From a virus: a DNA stretch of 38,717 bases. Below are positions 7,308 to 14,270 of the stretch, piece after piece. Location of the stretch: IMG/VR virus record IMGVR_UViG_3300045107_000070, positions 1-38,717 of that record, one strand, 5' to 3'. A model generated the notes under the pieces. The model saw only the letters and a program-made list of their open reading frames with translations. It had not been told where the DNA came from and ran no database searches. A program made the translations under genes and the position numbers. Numbering within the stretch: the first letter of the stretch is position 1; the number at the start of each line of letters is the position of its first letter.

Positions 7308-7597
7308 ACAGCAAGAGCCGGGGCCTCATCGAGATCGCGATCGCGCAGGCCATGGCGGGCCGGCGCGCCGACCTGAGCGTCCTGATGTCGACCGAGCGCG
7401 ACGCGTGCCTGCCCGCCGTCGTCGACGTCTGCGCCGAGGCCGGGATCTTCGTGCGCGTCACGCCGCGCGACTGGTCGGTCCGCGTCGGGCCGTCCGGCCG
7501 CGGCGAGATCCGCGTGGTCTGGCGACCCCCGACCACGCCTGCGCGGGTCCGGATCGTCGAGGCGCTGCGGGCCCTCGTCACGGGCGCGCGCGGATGA
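7304..7597 (+). CDS. Hypothetical protein, 97 aa
   Basis: Starts at ATG 7304-7306, overlapping the methyltransferase stop as ATGA, and its own end overlaps the VRR-NUC gene in the same way. I do not recognise the family. The N-terminus is helical (RGLIEIAIAQAMAGRRADLSVL). The C-terminal half alternates beta-like segments with charged turns (IFVRVTPRDWSVRVGPS, EIRVVWRPP). No cysteine pair, signal or membrane segment. The double overlap argues strongly for translation; function unknown, presumably DNA metabolism by context. Confidence 0.65.
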   Translation: MNSKSRGLIEIAIAQAMAGRRADLSVLMSTERDACLPAVVDVCAEAGIFVRVTPRDWSVRVGPSGRGEIRVVWRPPTTPARVRIVEALRALVTGARG

Positions 7598-7995
7598 GCG
7601 GCGCCGGCTCGCCGCTCGTCGCCCGCGTCCTGCTCCGGACCGGCGCGCTCCCTGGCGTCTGCCTTTTTCGACAGAATACGGGCATGGCCTGGATGGGCGA
7701 CGCGAAGCTGGTCGGCCCGGAGCGGGTCGTGATCGAGAACGCCCATCCGGTCCGGTTCGGGCTCTGCACCGGGTCGCCCGACATCGTAGGCTGGCGCTCG
7801 ATCGAGATCACGCCCGACATGGTGGGACGGCGCGTCGCGGTCTTCGTCGGACTCGAGGCGAAGTCGGGGACGGGCCGGGCGACAAAGGATCAGCGGCGCT
7901 TCCTCGAGATCCTGAACGCCGCCGGCGGAATCGCGTCGGTGGTCCGCGCGCCCGACGATGCAGTCGCGCTGCTCGGGAGCGGCCCCACGAAATGA
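7594..7995 (+). CDS. VRR-NUC domain nuclease
   Basis: 133 residues from ATG 7594-7596. The core has GSPDIVGW (Asp near residue 58), then a strand and FVGLEAKSGTGR (Glu-x-Lys near 88-90), then TKDQRRFLEILNAAGG, matching the compact VRR-NUC branch of PD-(D/E)XK enzymes. Family members are found alone in phages beside SNF2/SF2 helicases and primases and are proposed to act on branched or flap DNA, including Holliday junctions. It overlaps the primase-helicase start by 4 nt. The conserved FRQNTG turn near residue 26 is also typical. Confident on family, uncertain on substrate. Confidence 0.85.
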   Translation: MSGAGSPLVARVLLRTGALPGVCLFRQNTGMAWMGDAKLVGPERVVIENAHPVRFGLCTGSPDIVGWRSIEITPDMVGRRVAVFVGLEAKSGTGRATKDQRRFLEILNAAGGIASVVRAPDDAVALLGSGPTK

Positions 7996-10757
7996 CGGAC
8001 CGCGACCCGCTCCCGCAACACGAGATCATCGAGCAGTTCCGGGAGGCGATGCGGTCCTGCGGCATCGAACTCGCGGCCGGGGTCTCGATCGTCCCCGATG
8101 CCGTGATGCACCGGGTCGACCTCGCCGGGGCTCGCAAGGGGTCGAAGACGGGCTGGTACCGCCTTTTCACCGACGGCATCCCGGCCGGCGCGTTCGGCGA
8201 CTGGCGCTCCGGGGTCAACGAGACCTGGTGCGCCAAGAAACCGCGCGAGATGAGCCAGGCCGAGCGCGACGAGCTCAGGGCGCGGATGGAGCAGGTCCGG
8301 CGCGAGCGCGAGGCCGAGATCGAGGCGGACCACGCCAAGGCGCGCGACGTGGCGGCCAAGGTCTACGGCGCGGCGCGGAACCCCGACCCGGACCACCCCT
8401 ATCTGGTCCGCAAGGGCGTCGTGGCCGGCTCGGCGCTGCGGCAGACCGCGGACGGCAAGCTCGTCGTCCCGATGTACCGGGCCGACCGCGTCCTGGCCGG
8501 GGTCCAGACGATCGACGCGGAGGGCGTGAAGCGGTTCACCAAGGGCTGCGAGAAAAAGGGGTCGTACTGCTCGATCGGCCGGCTGACCGATACCGTCGTG
8601 ATCGTCGAGGGCTACGCGACCGGCGCCTCGGTCCACATGGCGACCGCGCTGTGCTGCGTCATCGCGTTCGACGCGGGGAACCTGCTGCCGGTCGCCCGGG
8701 CGATCCGAGCGAAATACCCGGACCGGCGGATCATCATCGCGGGCGACAACGACGCGTGGACCCTCGAGCCGGTGGCGAACCCCGGCGCGACCCGGGCGCG
8801 CGAGGCCGCGGCCGAGATCGACTGCGACGTGGTCATCCCCGATTTCGGCCCGCTCGGCCCGGACGAGCGGCCGACCGACTTCAACGACCTGCACGCCAGG
8901 GCCGGCCTGGAACAGGTCGCGGCCCAGATCGACGCGGCGCGGCATCACAAGGTCGTCTCGATCGACGCGGCGCGCCAGGCGCGCGGCGAGCCGGCCGCGC
9001 CGCCGGTGGCGCCGAGCGACCCCGACGTCCCGATCGACGCCTACCAGGGCGGCGACGGCCCCGTCTCGACCGGTTGGCAACCCGAACCGGGGATCGACCC
9101 GGTCCCGCTCGGATATGACCGCGGCGTCTACTACTACCATTCCGCGGCGCAGCGGCAGATCGTCGGGCTCCCGGCCGGGGCGCACGGCAAGCTCGGGCTG
9201 ATGCAGCTTGCCCCGCTAGCCTATTGGGAGGACCGGTTCTCGAACCGCAAGGGCGCGGATTGGGACGCCTGCGCCGACTCGATGATGCGGGCCTGCGAGG
9301 CGCGCGGCGTGTTCGACCCGGACCGGATCATCGGGCGCGGCGTCCACATCGATGCGGGCCGGGTCGTGCTGCACCTGGGCGACAAGATCCTGGTCGACGG
9401 CAAGCTCAACGGGGAAGCGGCGCGCCCGTCGATGATCGTCCCGGGCTCGGAGAACATCTATGAGCGGCTCCGGCGGATCAGGCTGCATCGCGCCCCGGCC
9501 CTGACCGACGATGAGGCGGCCGAGCTGATCGAGCTTCTCGACCTGCTGCCCTGGACGTCGGCCGACATGGCGCCGCTCGCGGCGGGCTGGATCGTCACGG
9601 CCCCGATCTGCGGCGCGCTGCGCTGGCGCCCGCACATCTGGGTCACGGGCGAGGGCGGGTCGGGCAAGTCCTGGCTGATCGGCAACGTCGTCACGCCGAT
9701 CCTCGGCCCGATGTGCGTCCAGTACCAGGGCGCCACGACCGAGGCCGGCATCAGGTTCGAGCTTGGCAGCGACGCTCTCCCGGTCGTGTTCGACGAGGCC
9801 GAGTCCCAGAACGAGAAGGCGCAGGAACGGGTTCAGGCCATCCTCGATCTGGCGCGGCAGGCCTCGTCCGAATATGGCGCCCCGATCGTCAAGGGCGGCG
9901 GCAACGGGAAGTCGGTCCGGTACAGGATCCGGTCGAGCTTCATCTTCTCCTCGATCAACCTCGGCATGACCCAGGCGGCGGACCAAAGCCGCACCATCGT
10001 CCTGTCGCTCGCGTCGGTCCCGACCGATCTCGACGCGGAGCAGAAGATCGAGCGAGCCGAGAAATTCGCCTACCTCGAGGCGCAGGCGGCGCGGATCGTC
10101 ACGCCCGAGTTCGGGTCGCGGCTCTTCGCGCGCACGCTCAAGATGGTCGAGACGATCCGGCACAACGCCCGCGTCCTAGCGCAGGCCGCGTCCGAGCTGC
10201 TCGGCAACCGGCGAACCGCCGATACGATCTCGACCCCGCTCGCCGGCTGGTGGGCGCTCCAATCGCGCGAGCAACTGACGATCGAGCGGGCCCGCGAGGT
10301 CCTGGCCCGGCAGACCTGGATCATGGGCGCGGCCGAGCGGAACAAGACCGAGTCCGACCACGACAAGGCGGTGCGCTTCCTGCTCGAACGGCTGGTCTTC
10401 CTCAGCCCGACCAAGCGCGAGGCGATCGCCGACCTGCTGGCGCGCGCCGCGTCGCCCGACGAGGTCCGGCCCGACGAGTCCGGCGACGCGGAAGCCGCGA
10501 AGGCCCTGCTCCAGATCGGGATCAAGGTCGTGCCCTGGCGCAAGGGCCTACCGGCCGAGAACCGGCCCGCCATGGTCTATCTGGCCCGGTCGCACTCGCA
10601 ACTCGAGGCGCTGTTCCGCGGCACGCCTTGGTCGAAGAGTTGGGCCTCGACCCTGCTGCAGCACCCGAGCGCGGGGCGCGGCTCCGTCGTCAAGTTCGGC
10701 CGCTCGTCGCACCGGGCGATCATCTTCGCGCTCGGCGACCTGATCGCGCTCGACTGA
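7992..10757 (+). CDS. Toprim primase-helicase fusion (phage replication protein)
   Basis: 921 residues, ATG overlapping the upstream stop. Residues about 1-190 form a primase-associated N-region with the motif NPDPDHPYLVRKGV. The Toprim core follows, with catalytic Glu206 in VIVEGYATG and the Asp252-Asn-Asp254 triad in AGDNDA. A linker of about 80 residues leads to a DUF927-like/SF3-type P-loop domain with GEGGSGKSW (Lys559) and FDEAESQ as Walker B. A C-terminal region of about 200 residues is charged and probably binds DNA or partners. Such fusions synthesise primers and unwind the fork. No zinc-finger cysteine cluster is evident at the N-terminus. A candidate origin lies about 500 bp downstream. 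Confidence 0.88.
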   Translation: MTDRDPLPQHEIIEQFREAMRSCGIELAAGVSIVPDAVMHRVDLAGARKGSKTGWYRLFTDGIPAGAFGDWRSGVNETWCAKKPREMSQAERDELRARMEQVRREREAEIEADHAKARDVAAKVYGAARNPDPDHPYLVRKGVVAGSALRQTADGKLVVPMYRADRVLAGVQTIDAEGVKRFTKGCEKKGSYCSIGRLTDTVVIVEGYATGASVHMATALCCVIAFDAGNLLPVARAIRAKYPDRRIIIAGDNDAWTLEPVANPGATRAREAAAEIDCDVVIPDFGPLGPDERPTDFNDLHARAGLEQVAAQIDAARHHKVVSIDAARQARGEPAAPPVAPSDPDVPIDAYQGGDGPVSTGWQPEPGIDPVPLGYDRGVYYYHSAAQRQIVGLPAGAHGKLGLMQLAPLAYWEDRFSNRKGADWDACADSMMRACEARGVFDPDRIIGRGVHIDAGRVVLHLGDKILVDGKLNGEAARPSMIVPGSENIYERLRRIRLHRAPALTDDEAAELIELLDLLPWTSADMAPLAAGWIVTAPICGALRWRPHIWVTGEGGSGKSWLIGNVVTPILGPMCVQYQGATTEAGIRFELGSDALPVVFDEAESQNEKAQERVQAILDLARQASSEYGAPIVKGGGNGKSVRYRIRSSFIFSSINLGMTQAADQSRTIVLSLASVPTDLDAEQKIERAEKFAYLEAQAARIVTPEFGSRLFARTLKMVETIRHNARVLAQAASELLGNRRTADTISTPLAGWWALQSREQLTIERAREVLARQTWIMGAAERNKTESDHDKAVRFLLERLVFLSPTKREAIADLLARAASPDEVRPDESGDAEAAKALLQIGIKVVPWRKGLPAENRPAMVYLARSHSQLEALFRGTPWSKSWASTLLQHPSAGRGSVVKFGRSSHRAIIFALGDLIALD

Positions 10758-10766
10758 CCGGCGCTT

Positions 10767-10781
10767 GTTCCTGATGCGTTC
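10767..10781 (+). promoter_or_regulatory. LexA-like SOS box
   Basis: GTTC (10767-10770), seven bases, GTTC (10778-10781) exactly fits the alphaproteobacterial LexA direct-repeat consensus GTTC-N7-GTTC. It lies in the 42-bp gap between the primase-helicase stop and the next start (10800). This suggests host LexA control of the small genes and perhaps of origin-proximal transcription. About one chance match is expected in a window this size, so location is the main support. Confidence 0.5.
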
Positions 10782-10799
10782 CCGTGCCACGATCCGGGC

Positions 10800-11015
10800 A
10801 TGACCAAGCCGCTCGGCCCGACGCTCGACGCGCTCCCGTTCCGGGTCGAGGAATGGGACGCCGGCGGCCACCACGTCGTCGACCTCGTCGCGGCGTGCTC
10901 GAACATGCTCGTCGCCGAGGCCGCGTTCGACGCCGTGGCGTTGTTGCGGCCGACCGCGCCGCTCCGGCTCCGGAACCGCGCCCGGGTGATCCGCAGGATC
11001 AACTGCGCCGACTGA
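10800..11015 (+). CDS. Small hypothetical protein, possibly SOS-regulated
   Basis: 71 residues from ATG 10800-10802, 19 nt after a LexA-like box. The sequence reads as a soluble mixed alpha/beta protein: an acidic strand region (FRVEEWDAGGHHVVDLVAA) and a basic C-terminus (RLRNRARVIRRINCAD). No recognisable domain. The ribosome site is weak. It is the first of two small genes between the primase and the iteron-like region, so it could be an origin or replication accessory factor; that is positional inference only. Confidence 0.55.
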   Translation: MTKPLGPTLDALPFRVEEWDAGGHHVVDLVAACSNMLVAEAAFDAVALLRPTAPLRLRNRARVIRRINCAD

Positions 11016-11058
11016 ACCGCCGGCGGATCGGGTCGGCCCGGCCGGTGTTCCTGCCGGG

Positions 11059-11298
11059 ATGCACACCGTCAAGGCCCTCGCCGTGGCCGATCGCCACGTC
11101 GCCGAATGGCGCGCCAAGGTCGAGCAGAGAAGTGCCGCGATCGCGGCTTTGCCGGACGGGCCCGAGCGCGACGAGGCGGTCCTGCTGCTCGCCGCGACGT
11201 TCGACCTGCTCGACGCTCTGACCCGTCACCGCGCCGAGATTGCGGCCGGCCTGCCCGCCGCGGCGCGTTACGGGCGGGGCGGTTACAAATCGGCCTGA
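11059..11298 (+). CDS. Small helical hypothetical protein next to the putative origin
   Basis: 79 residues from ATG 11059-11061. Almost entirely helical (VADRHVAEWRAKVEQRSAAI; LLLAATFDLLDALTRHRAEI) with heptad-like hydrophobic spacing, then a Gly/Arg-rich tail (ARYGRGGYKSA). A second reading frame over the same bases (11106-11306) lacks this pattern. The last codons overlap the first GGTTACA heptamer of the origin-like region. Not recognised. A dimerising, origin-adjacent DNA-binding role is conceivable but unproven. Confidence 0.55.
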   Translation: MHTVKALAVADRHVAEWRAKVEQRSAAIAALPDGPERDEAVLLLAATFDLLDALTRHRAEIAAGLPAAARYGRGGYKSA

Positions 11299-11398
11299 CC
11301 CTGTAACCGATTTTGTAACCGATCAACCCATTGATTTCGTTACCAGATCGGGCAGTCGGTTACAGGTTACAGCGGTTACACGAAAACCCGGGTCGTAT

Positions 11399-11460
11399 GC
11401 CCGCGCGACGCGCGCGACGCCCGCGTGCGCGCCCGCGCGACGCGCCTGTGCGCGTACGCG
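11399..11460. repeat. Alternating purine-pyrimidine GC block with a 15-bp direct repeat
   Basis: The 15-mer GCCCGCGCGACGCGC occurs at 11399-11413 and again at 11431-11445, period 32 bp. The surrounding sequence is almost pure CG/GTG alternation (for example TGTGCGCGTACGCG near 11448-11460), prone to Z-DNA or cruciform formation. It separates the left and right halves of the heptamer array. Confidence 0.6.
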
Positions 11461-11490
11461 AGACGCGATTTTTGTGTAACCTGTAACCGA

Positions 11491-11519
11491 CCCTATTATT
11501 ATTATTATTTATCAATAGG
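11491..11519. other. AT-rich tract, candidate DNA unwinding element
   Basis: A run of TAT triplets (11494-11510) followed by TTATCAATAGG is an extreme AT island in a genome of about 70 percent GC. It is bracketed by an inverted CCTATT (11492-11497) and AATAGG (11514-11519). It lies between TGTAACC copies on the left and GGTTACA copies on the right, where an initiator bound to both arms could melt DNA. Confidence 0.55.
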
Positions 11520-11565
11520 TTGGTTGGTTACAAAGTCGGTTACAGGCGGTTACATTTAGAACCGT

Positions 11566-11603
11566 TTGTAACCGGGGCCGATCTGTTGTGATTTTGCCAA
11601 CGC
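11566..11603 (+). promoter_or_regulatory. Promoter with operator ahead of the DUF6456-like gene
   Basis: The operator CTGTTG-N9-CAACGC (11583-11603) has inner sequence TTTTGC, matching the other sites. A candidate -35 TTGTAA (11566-11571), 17 bp and -10 TGATTT (11589-11594) would put the operator over the -10, the same geometry as at 4107-4143. The start codon of the next gene is 36 bp beyond the operator. Confidence 0.6.
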
Positions 11604-11638
11604 GCAGCTACCATCGGCACGGCTCAGCGAGGGGGACC

Positions 11639-12259
11639 ATGGGGAAGTCGAAGGCGAGGCGAGCCGCGGCGCGTCAGGCAGCGCGTCGCGCTACGGGTGG
11701 GGCAGGACGTGCCGTACCGGCGACGTCGTCCGACCTGGGCTCCCCATTCCTGGCGCAGCACGTCCCGACCGCGATCGTCGACCGCTCCGTCCTGGCCGGC
11801 GGCACGGTCGGGCAGCAGGGCCGGATCGTCCTCGAAACCGTCGTGCTCGACGCCTACCTACGGCGCGGCATGATCCGGCGGCGCGAGCACGAGGCCGGGC
11901 AATCCGTCTCGGCGCTCTGGCGGCGCTTCGTCCTCCCGCCAGCCGTCACGGCGAGCTACGGGCAGGCGAGGGGCGGCGGCGGCGGTCTCGCGCCCGGCGT
12001 CGACGCTTCCCGGCTGTTCTTCGAGACGATGCATCGGGCCGGGCTCGCCCAGCCCGCCGCCGATCTCGCGCCCCTCGAGATCCGCGGGGCGAGCAAGACG
12101 TTCGTCGAACCCGCTATGGCGCGCTACGTCCTCACCGCGGTCGGACACGTCGTCGTCGCGGTCTGCGGGTACGAGGAATGGGCCGGAGGGACGCGCCGGA
12201 TCGAGCACCTTCGCGCCGGTCTCGGCCGGCTCGCCGATCACTGGCGCATCCCGTCGTGA
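11639..12259 (+). CDS. DUF6456-like protein, candidate late-gene regulator
   Basis: 206 residues from ATG 11639-11641, with GAGGGGG about 5 nt upstream. The first 30 residues are strongly basic (GKSKARRAAARQAARRATGG). The remainder has the pattern I associate with DUF6456-type alphaproteobacterial/phage proteins: LDAYLRRGMIRRREHEAGQS, then a VTASYG segment, a Gly-rich loop, and a helical C-terminus ending GLGRLADHWRI. Its gene has its own operator-bearing promoter and is followed within 130 bp by a promoter-like site and strong hairpin, the lambda Q-pR'-tR' layout. A role as an antiterminator or activator of late genes is inferred from position. The family assignment is from memory and moderate. 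Confidence 0.65.
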   Translation: MGKSKARRAAARQAARRATGGAGRAVPATSSDLGSPFLAQHVPTAIVDRSVLAGGTVGQQGRIVLETVVLDAYLRRGMIRRREHEAGQSVSALWRRFVLPPAVTASYGQARGGGGGLAPGVDASRLFFETMHRAGLAQPAADLAPLEIRGASKTFVEPAMARYVLTAVGHVVVAVCGYEEWAGGTRRIEHLRAGLGRLADHWRIPS

Positions 12260-12264
12260 CTCAG

Positions 12265-12319
12265 GTGTTGTCATGTGCTCAACACAGCCGTTGACACGAT
12301 GCACGTTTTTCGACAGCTT
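12265..12319 (+). promoter_or_regulatory. Candidate late promoter with upstream operator
   Basis: A perfect palindrome GTGTTG-N9-CAACAC occupies 12265-12285. A consensus -35 TTGACA lies at 12291-12296; the best-spaced -10 (12314-12319, CAGCTT) is weak, which would fit need of an activator or antiterminator. This is the only promoter-like site found ahead of the rightward structural block. Confidence 0.5.
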
Positions 12320-12366
12320 CCCGCCATCGTGCCGCGAGGCGCGACCGGAGCCATCCCCGTTCCGCT

Positions 12367-12401
12367 ACGCCCCGTCACGCCGCCCGCTGACGGGGCGTTT
12401 G
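12367..12401 (+). terminator. Strong hairpin, tR'-like terminator in the late leader
   Basis: A perfect 11-bp stem, ACGCCCCGTCA (12367-12377) and TGACGGGGCGT (12388-12398), with a 10-nt loop, followed by TTTGCGT. The U tract is short, so termination may be partial. It lies about 75 bp after the putative late promoter and 18 bp before the next gene, as expected for a terminator that a Q-like protein must overcome. Confidence 0.65.
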
Positions 12402-12418
12402 CGTCTCAGGAGACCGCG

Positions 12419-12721
12419 ATGCAGCTCAAGATCGTGAACGAGGCCACGCTGAGCGACGGCCGTGCGACCCACAAGTTCCGGGTCGGCCGGGTCTACGACA
12501 GCGAGCAGATCGGTGTCGATCTAACGAACCGCCTGCTGCGGAGCGGCTCGGCCGTCCAGCACGTCGAGCCCGTCGTCGAAGCCGCCACCGACCCGGCGCC
12601 CGCCTCGGCGGCGCAGGACGAGCTCGTCGCCGGGCCTGCCGACCCGACCCCTGAGCAGCCCGCCGCCGATCCCGAGCCCGCCGCCCCGGCCAAGACCCGC
12701 AGGCGCAGCCGCACGGCCTGA
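12419..12721 (+). CDS. Hypothetical small protein with Pro/Ala-rich acidic tail
   Basis: 100 residues from ATG 12419-12421, with an AGGAG site about 7 nt upstream and downstream of the hairpin; an earlier in-frame ATG would run through the terminator. Residues 1-50 look like a small folded beta domain (QLKIVNEATLSDGRATHKFR). The rest is a low-complexity Pro/Ala/Glu segment ending in a basic patch (KTRRRSRTA). First gene of the late unit. Function unknown; a linker-like tail with a basic end could bind nucleic acid or a capsid partner. The stop overlaps the next start (TGATG). Confidence 0.65.
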   Translation: MQLKIVNEATLSDGRATHKFRVGRVYDSEQIGVDLTNRLLRSGSAVQHVEPVVEAATDPAPASAAQDELVAGPADPTPEQPAADPEPAAPAKTRRRSRTA

Positions 12722-13314
12722 TGTTCACGATCCGGGTCAGGCACGACCTCGACCGTTTGGTCGAGCAGTTCAGCGACGCTGAGCGGCGGCAGGTGCCGTT
12801 CGCTACGGCGCTCGCCCTGACCCGGACCGCCCACGACGCGCAGCGGGACGTCCGAGACAAGCTCCCACAGCAGTTCCACATCCGGCGCCCCTGGGTGCCG
12901 CAGGGCATCCGGGTCGAGCCGGCCCGGAAGGACAACCTCGTCGCCCGGGTCTACAGCCGGGATAGCTTCATGGCCTGGCAGGAGACGGGCGGGCGGAAGC
13001 CGTCCGGTCGTCACCTAATGGCCGTCCCGGTCGGTCGGATGCGCAGCGTCGCGGCGACCCGTGTCATCCCGCGCTCGCAGTGGCCCGGCTCGCTGCGCAA
13101 CCGCCCCTCGGTCTTTCGGGAGGGCGGCACCCGGTTGGAGCGGCGCGGTCGCGGCGGCGCCGCTGCGGTCCGTGCGATCTACCTGCTGAGGCGTTCGGTC
13201 AACCTGCGACCCCGGCTGCAGCTCCACGAGACCGTCACGGCGACGGTGGGCCGGGTCTTCCCGACCCGCTTCGGCGAGGCCTTCGCCGCGGCATGGGCCG
13301 GACGTCGGACCTGA
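12721..13314 (+). CDS. Minor tail protein GpZ-like
   Basis: 197 residues, start overlapping the previous stop (TGATG). The sequence VPFATALALTRTAHDAQRDVRDKL, followed by FHIRRPWVPQGIRVEPARKDN and a strand like LVARVYSRD, recalls the prophage minor tail protein Z family, which helps tail completion in lambda. The C-terminal third is very Arg-rich. Its location, ahead of the packaging genes rather than in the head-tail joining block, is unusual for this family. A connector or tail-completion role is likely but weakly supported. Confidence 0.6.
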   Translation: MFTIRVRHDLDRLVEQFSDAERRQVPFATALALTRTAHDAQRDVRDKLPQQFHIRRPWVPQGIRVEPARKDNLVARVYSRDSFMAWQETGGRKPSGRHLMAVPVGRMRSVAATRVIPRSQWPGSLRNRPSVFREGGTRLERRGRGGAAAVRAIYLLRRSVNLRPRLQLHETVTATVGRVFPTRFGEAFAAAWAGRRT

Positions 13315-13577
13315 CCGGGGGCCGGACCCGGCCACCGTCGCGCACAGGCGGCCCGAGAACGGCCGAGCCGACCCCGGGCCGGTGGGGTAGACCGGCCTCG
13401 GCCCTCGCCCGCCCCGTGCCCCGCCGCTGGGGCGCCGTGGCGCCATGCTGGGGGCGCATACCCCGCCCCCGAGCCCCGCGTTTGGGTCCTACCCCCGGGG
13501 GCGGCGGGGCGGGTACCGCGCGCAGCGCGGGCCTTCCCTAGCGACAGGCGCCCGAAATCATTCCCCATGGGGCCGGC
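13315..13577 (+). other. Non-coding GC-rich gap with inverted repeats
   Basis: 263 bp without a convincing gene. It contains CCCCCGGGGG (13492-13501), a long imperfect inverted repeat between TACCCCGCCCCC (about 13459-13470) and GGGGGCGGCGGGGC with GGGTA (13497-13515), GCGCGCAGCGCG, and CCCCATGGGG (13563-13572) just before the ParB-like start. The 8-mer GGGCGGCG at 13499-13506 matches part of the lambda cosN core, but such strings are common at this GC. It could hold a promoter, terminator or packaging site. Confidence 0.35.
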
Positions 13578-14270
13578 ATGCAGCGCGACCTAGAAATCGA
13601 GTATCGGCCCGTCGATGCTCTGGCGCCGTACGACCAGAACGCCCGCACCCATAGCCCGGAGCAGATCGAGCAGATCGCGGCGAGCATCCGGGAATTCGGA
13701 TGGACCAACCCGATCCTGGTCGATGAAGAGGGCACCATCATCGCGGGCCACGGCCGGCTTGCCGCCGCGCAGGCGCTCGGCATGGCCGAGGTCCCGGTCA
13801 TCGTGCTCGACGACCTGTCCGACGCGCAGCGCCGGGCGCTGGTCCTGGCGGACAACAAGCTCGCGCTCAATGCCGGGTGGGACGACGCGATCCTGGCGGC
13901 CGAGGTCAAGCGCCTGCTGGACGACGAGTTCGACGTCGGCGTGGTCGGCTTCTCGCAGACCGAGATCGACGAGATGCTCGCCAACCTGGACGAGGGCGGC
14001 GGCGGCGGATCGGGCGGCGGGGGCGGGGCCGGCGGCGCCGGCAGCTTGGCAGAGCGGTTCGGGGTCCCGCCGTTCTCGGTGCTGGTCGCCCGCGAGGGTT
14101 GGTGGCAGGACCGCAAGCGCGCATGGCTAGCGCTCGGCATCCAGTCCGAGCTAGGGCGGGGCCAGGCGCTCGACGACGCCGCGCCAGGCGGGTCGGCCCT
14201 GCCGGCCGCGGACTACGGCAAGACCAAGGCTCGAGGCGACGGGCGCGGAAGGGCGATAGGCCGTGGGTAG
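13578..14270 (+). CDS. ParB-like nuclease domain protein
   Basis: 230 residues from ATG 13578-13580. The ParB/sulfiredoxin-type N-domain is clear: ALAPYDQNARTHSPEQIEQI, then NPILVDEEGTIIAGHGRLAA (GHGR at about 57) and a segment like VPVIVLDDLSDAQRRALVLADNK. After a Gly-rich linker it carries VPPFSVLVAREGWWQDRK, a segment that usually joins ParB to a methyltransferase in one polypeptide. Here the frame ends at 14270, overlapping the methyltransferase start by 8 nt in another frame. It probably acts with that enzyme in DNA modification or recognition. The pair may be a natural split or a frameshift product. Confidence 0.85.
   Translation: MQRDLEIEYRPVDALAPYDQNARTHSPEQIEQIAASIREFGWTNPILVDEEGTIIAGHGRLAAAQALGMAEVPVIVLDDLSDAQRRALVLADNKLALNAGWDDAILAAEVKRLLDDEFDVGVVGFSQTEIDEMLANLDEGGGGGSGGGGGAGGAGSLAERFGVPPFSVLVAREGWWQDRKRAWLALGIQSELGRGQALDDAAPGGSALPAADYGKTKARGDGRGRAIGRG

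Larger units (their letters stand above)
11280..11574. repeat. Iteron-like repeat array, probable replication origin
   Basis: Twelve exact copies of GGTTACA (or its complement TGTAACC) occur in about 295 bp. GGTTACA starts at 11281, 11358, 11365, 11374, 11526, 11538 and 11548; TGTAACC starts at 11302, 11314, 11475, 11482 and 11567. Most are extended to CGGTTACA. Spacing within clusters is 7, 9, 10 or 12 bp. A further degenerate copy (CGTTACC) is near 11338. The array flanks a GC alternating block (11399-11460) and an AT-rich tract (11494-11516). It carries no convincing gene and lies just downstream of the primase-helicase. This matches an iteron plus DNA-unwinding-element origin; a multi-site operator is the main alternative. 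Confidence 0.75.

Noticed and set aside
11280-11574. CRISPR array or transposon ends as an explanation for the GGTTACA repeats
   Set aside because: Repeats are 7-8 bp, irregularly spaced and in both orientations, with no cas gene or transposase nearby.
13499-13506. cosN core match GGGCGGCG as a firm packaging site
   Set aside because: Eight GC-only bases are expected often at this composition; kept only as a low-interest candidate.
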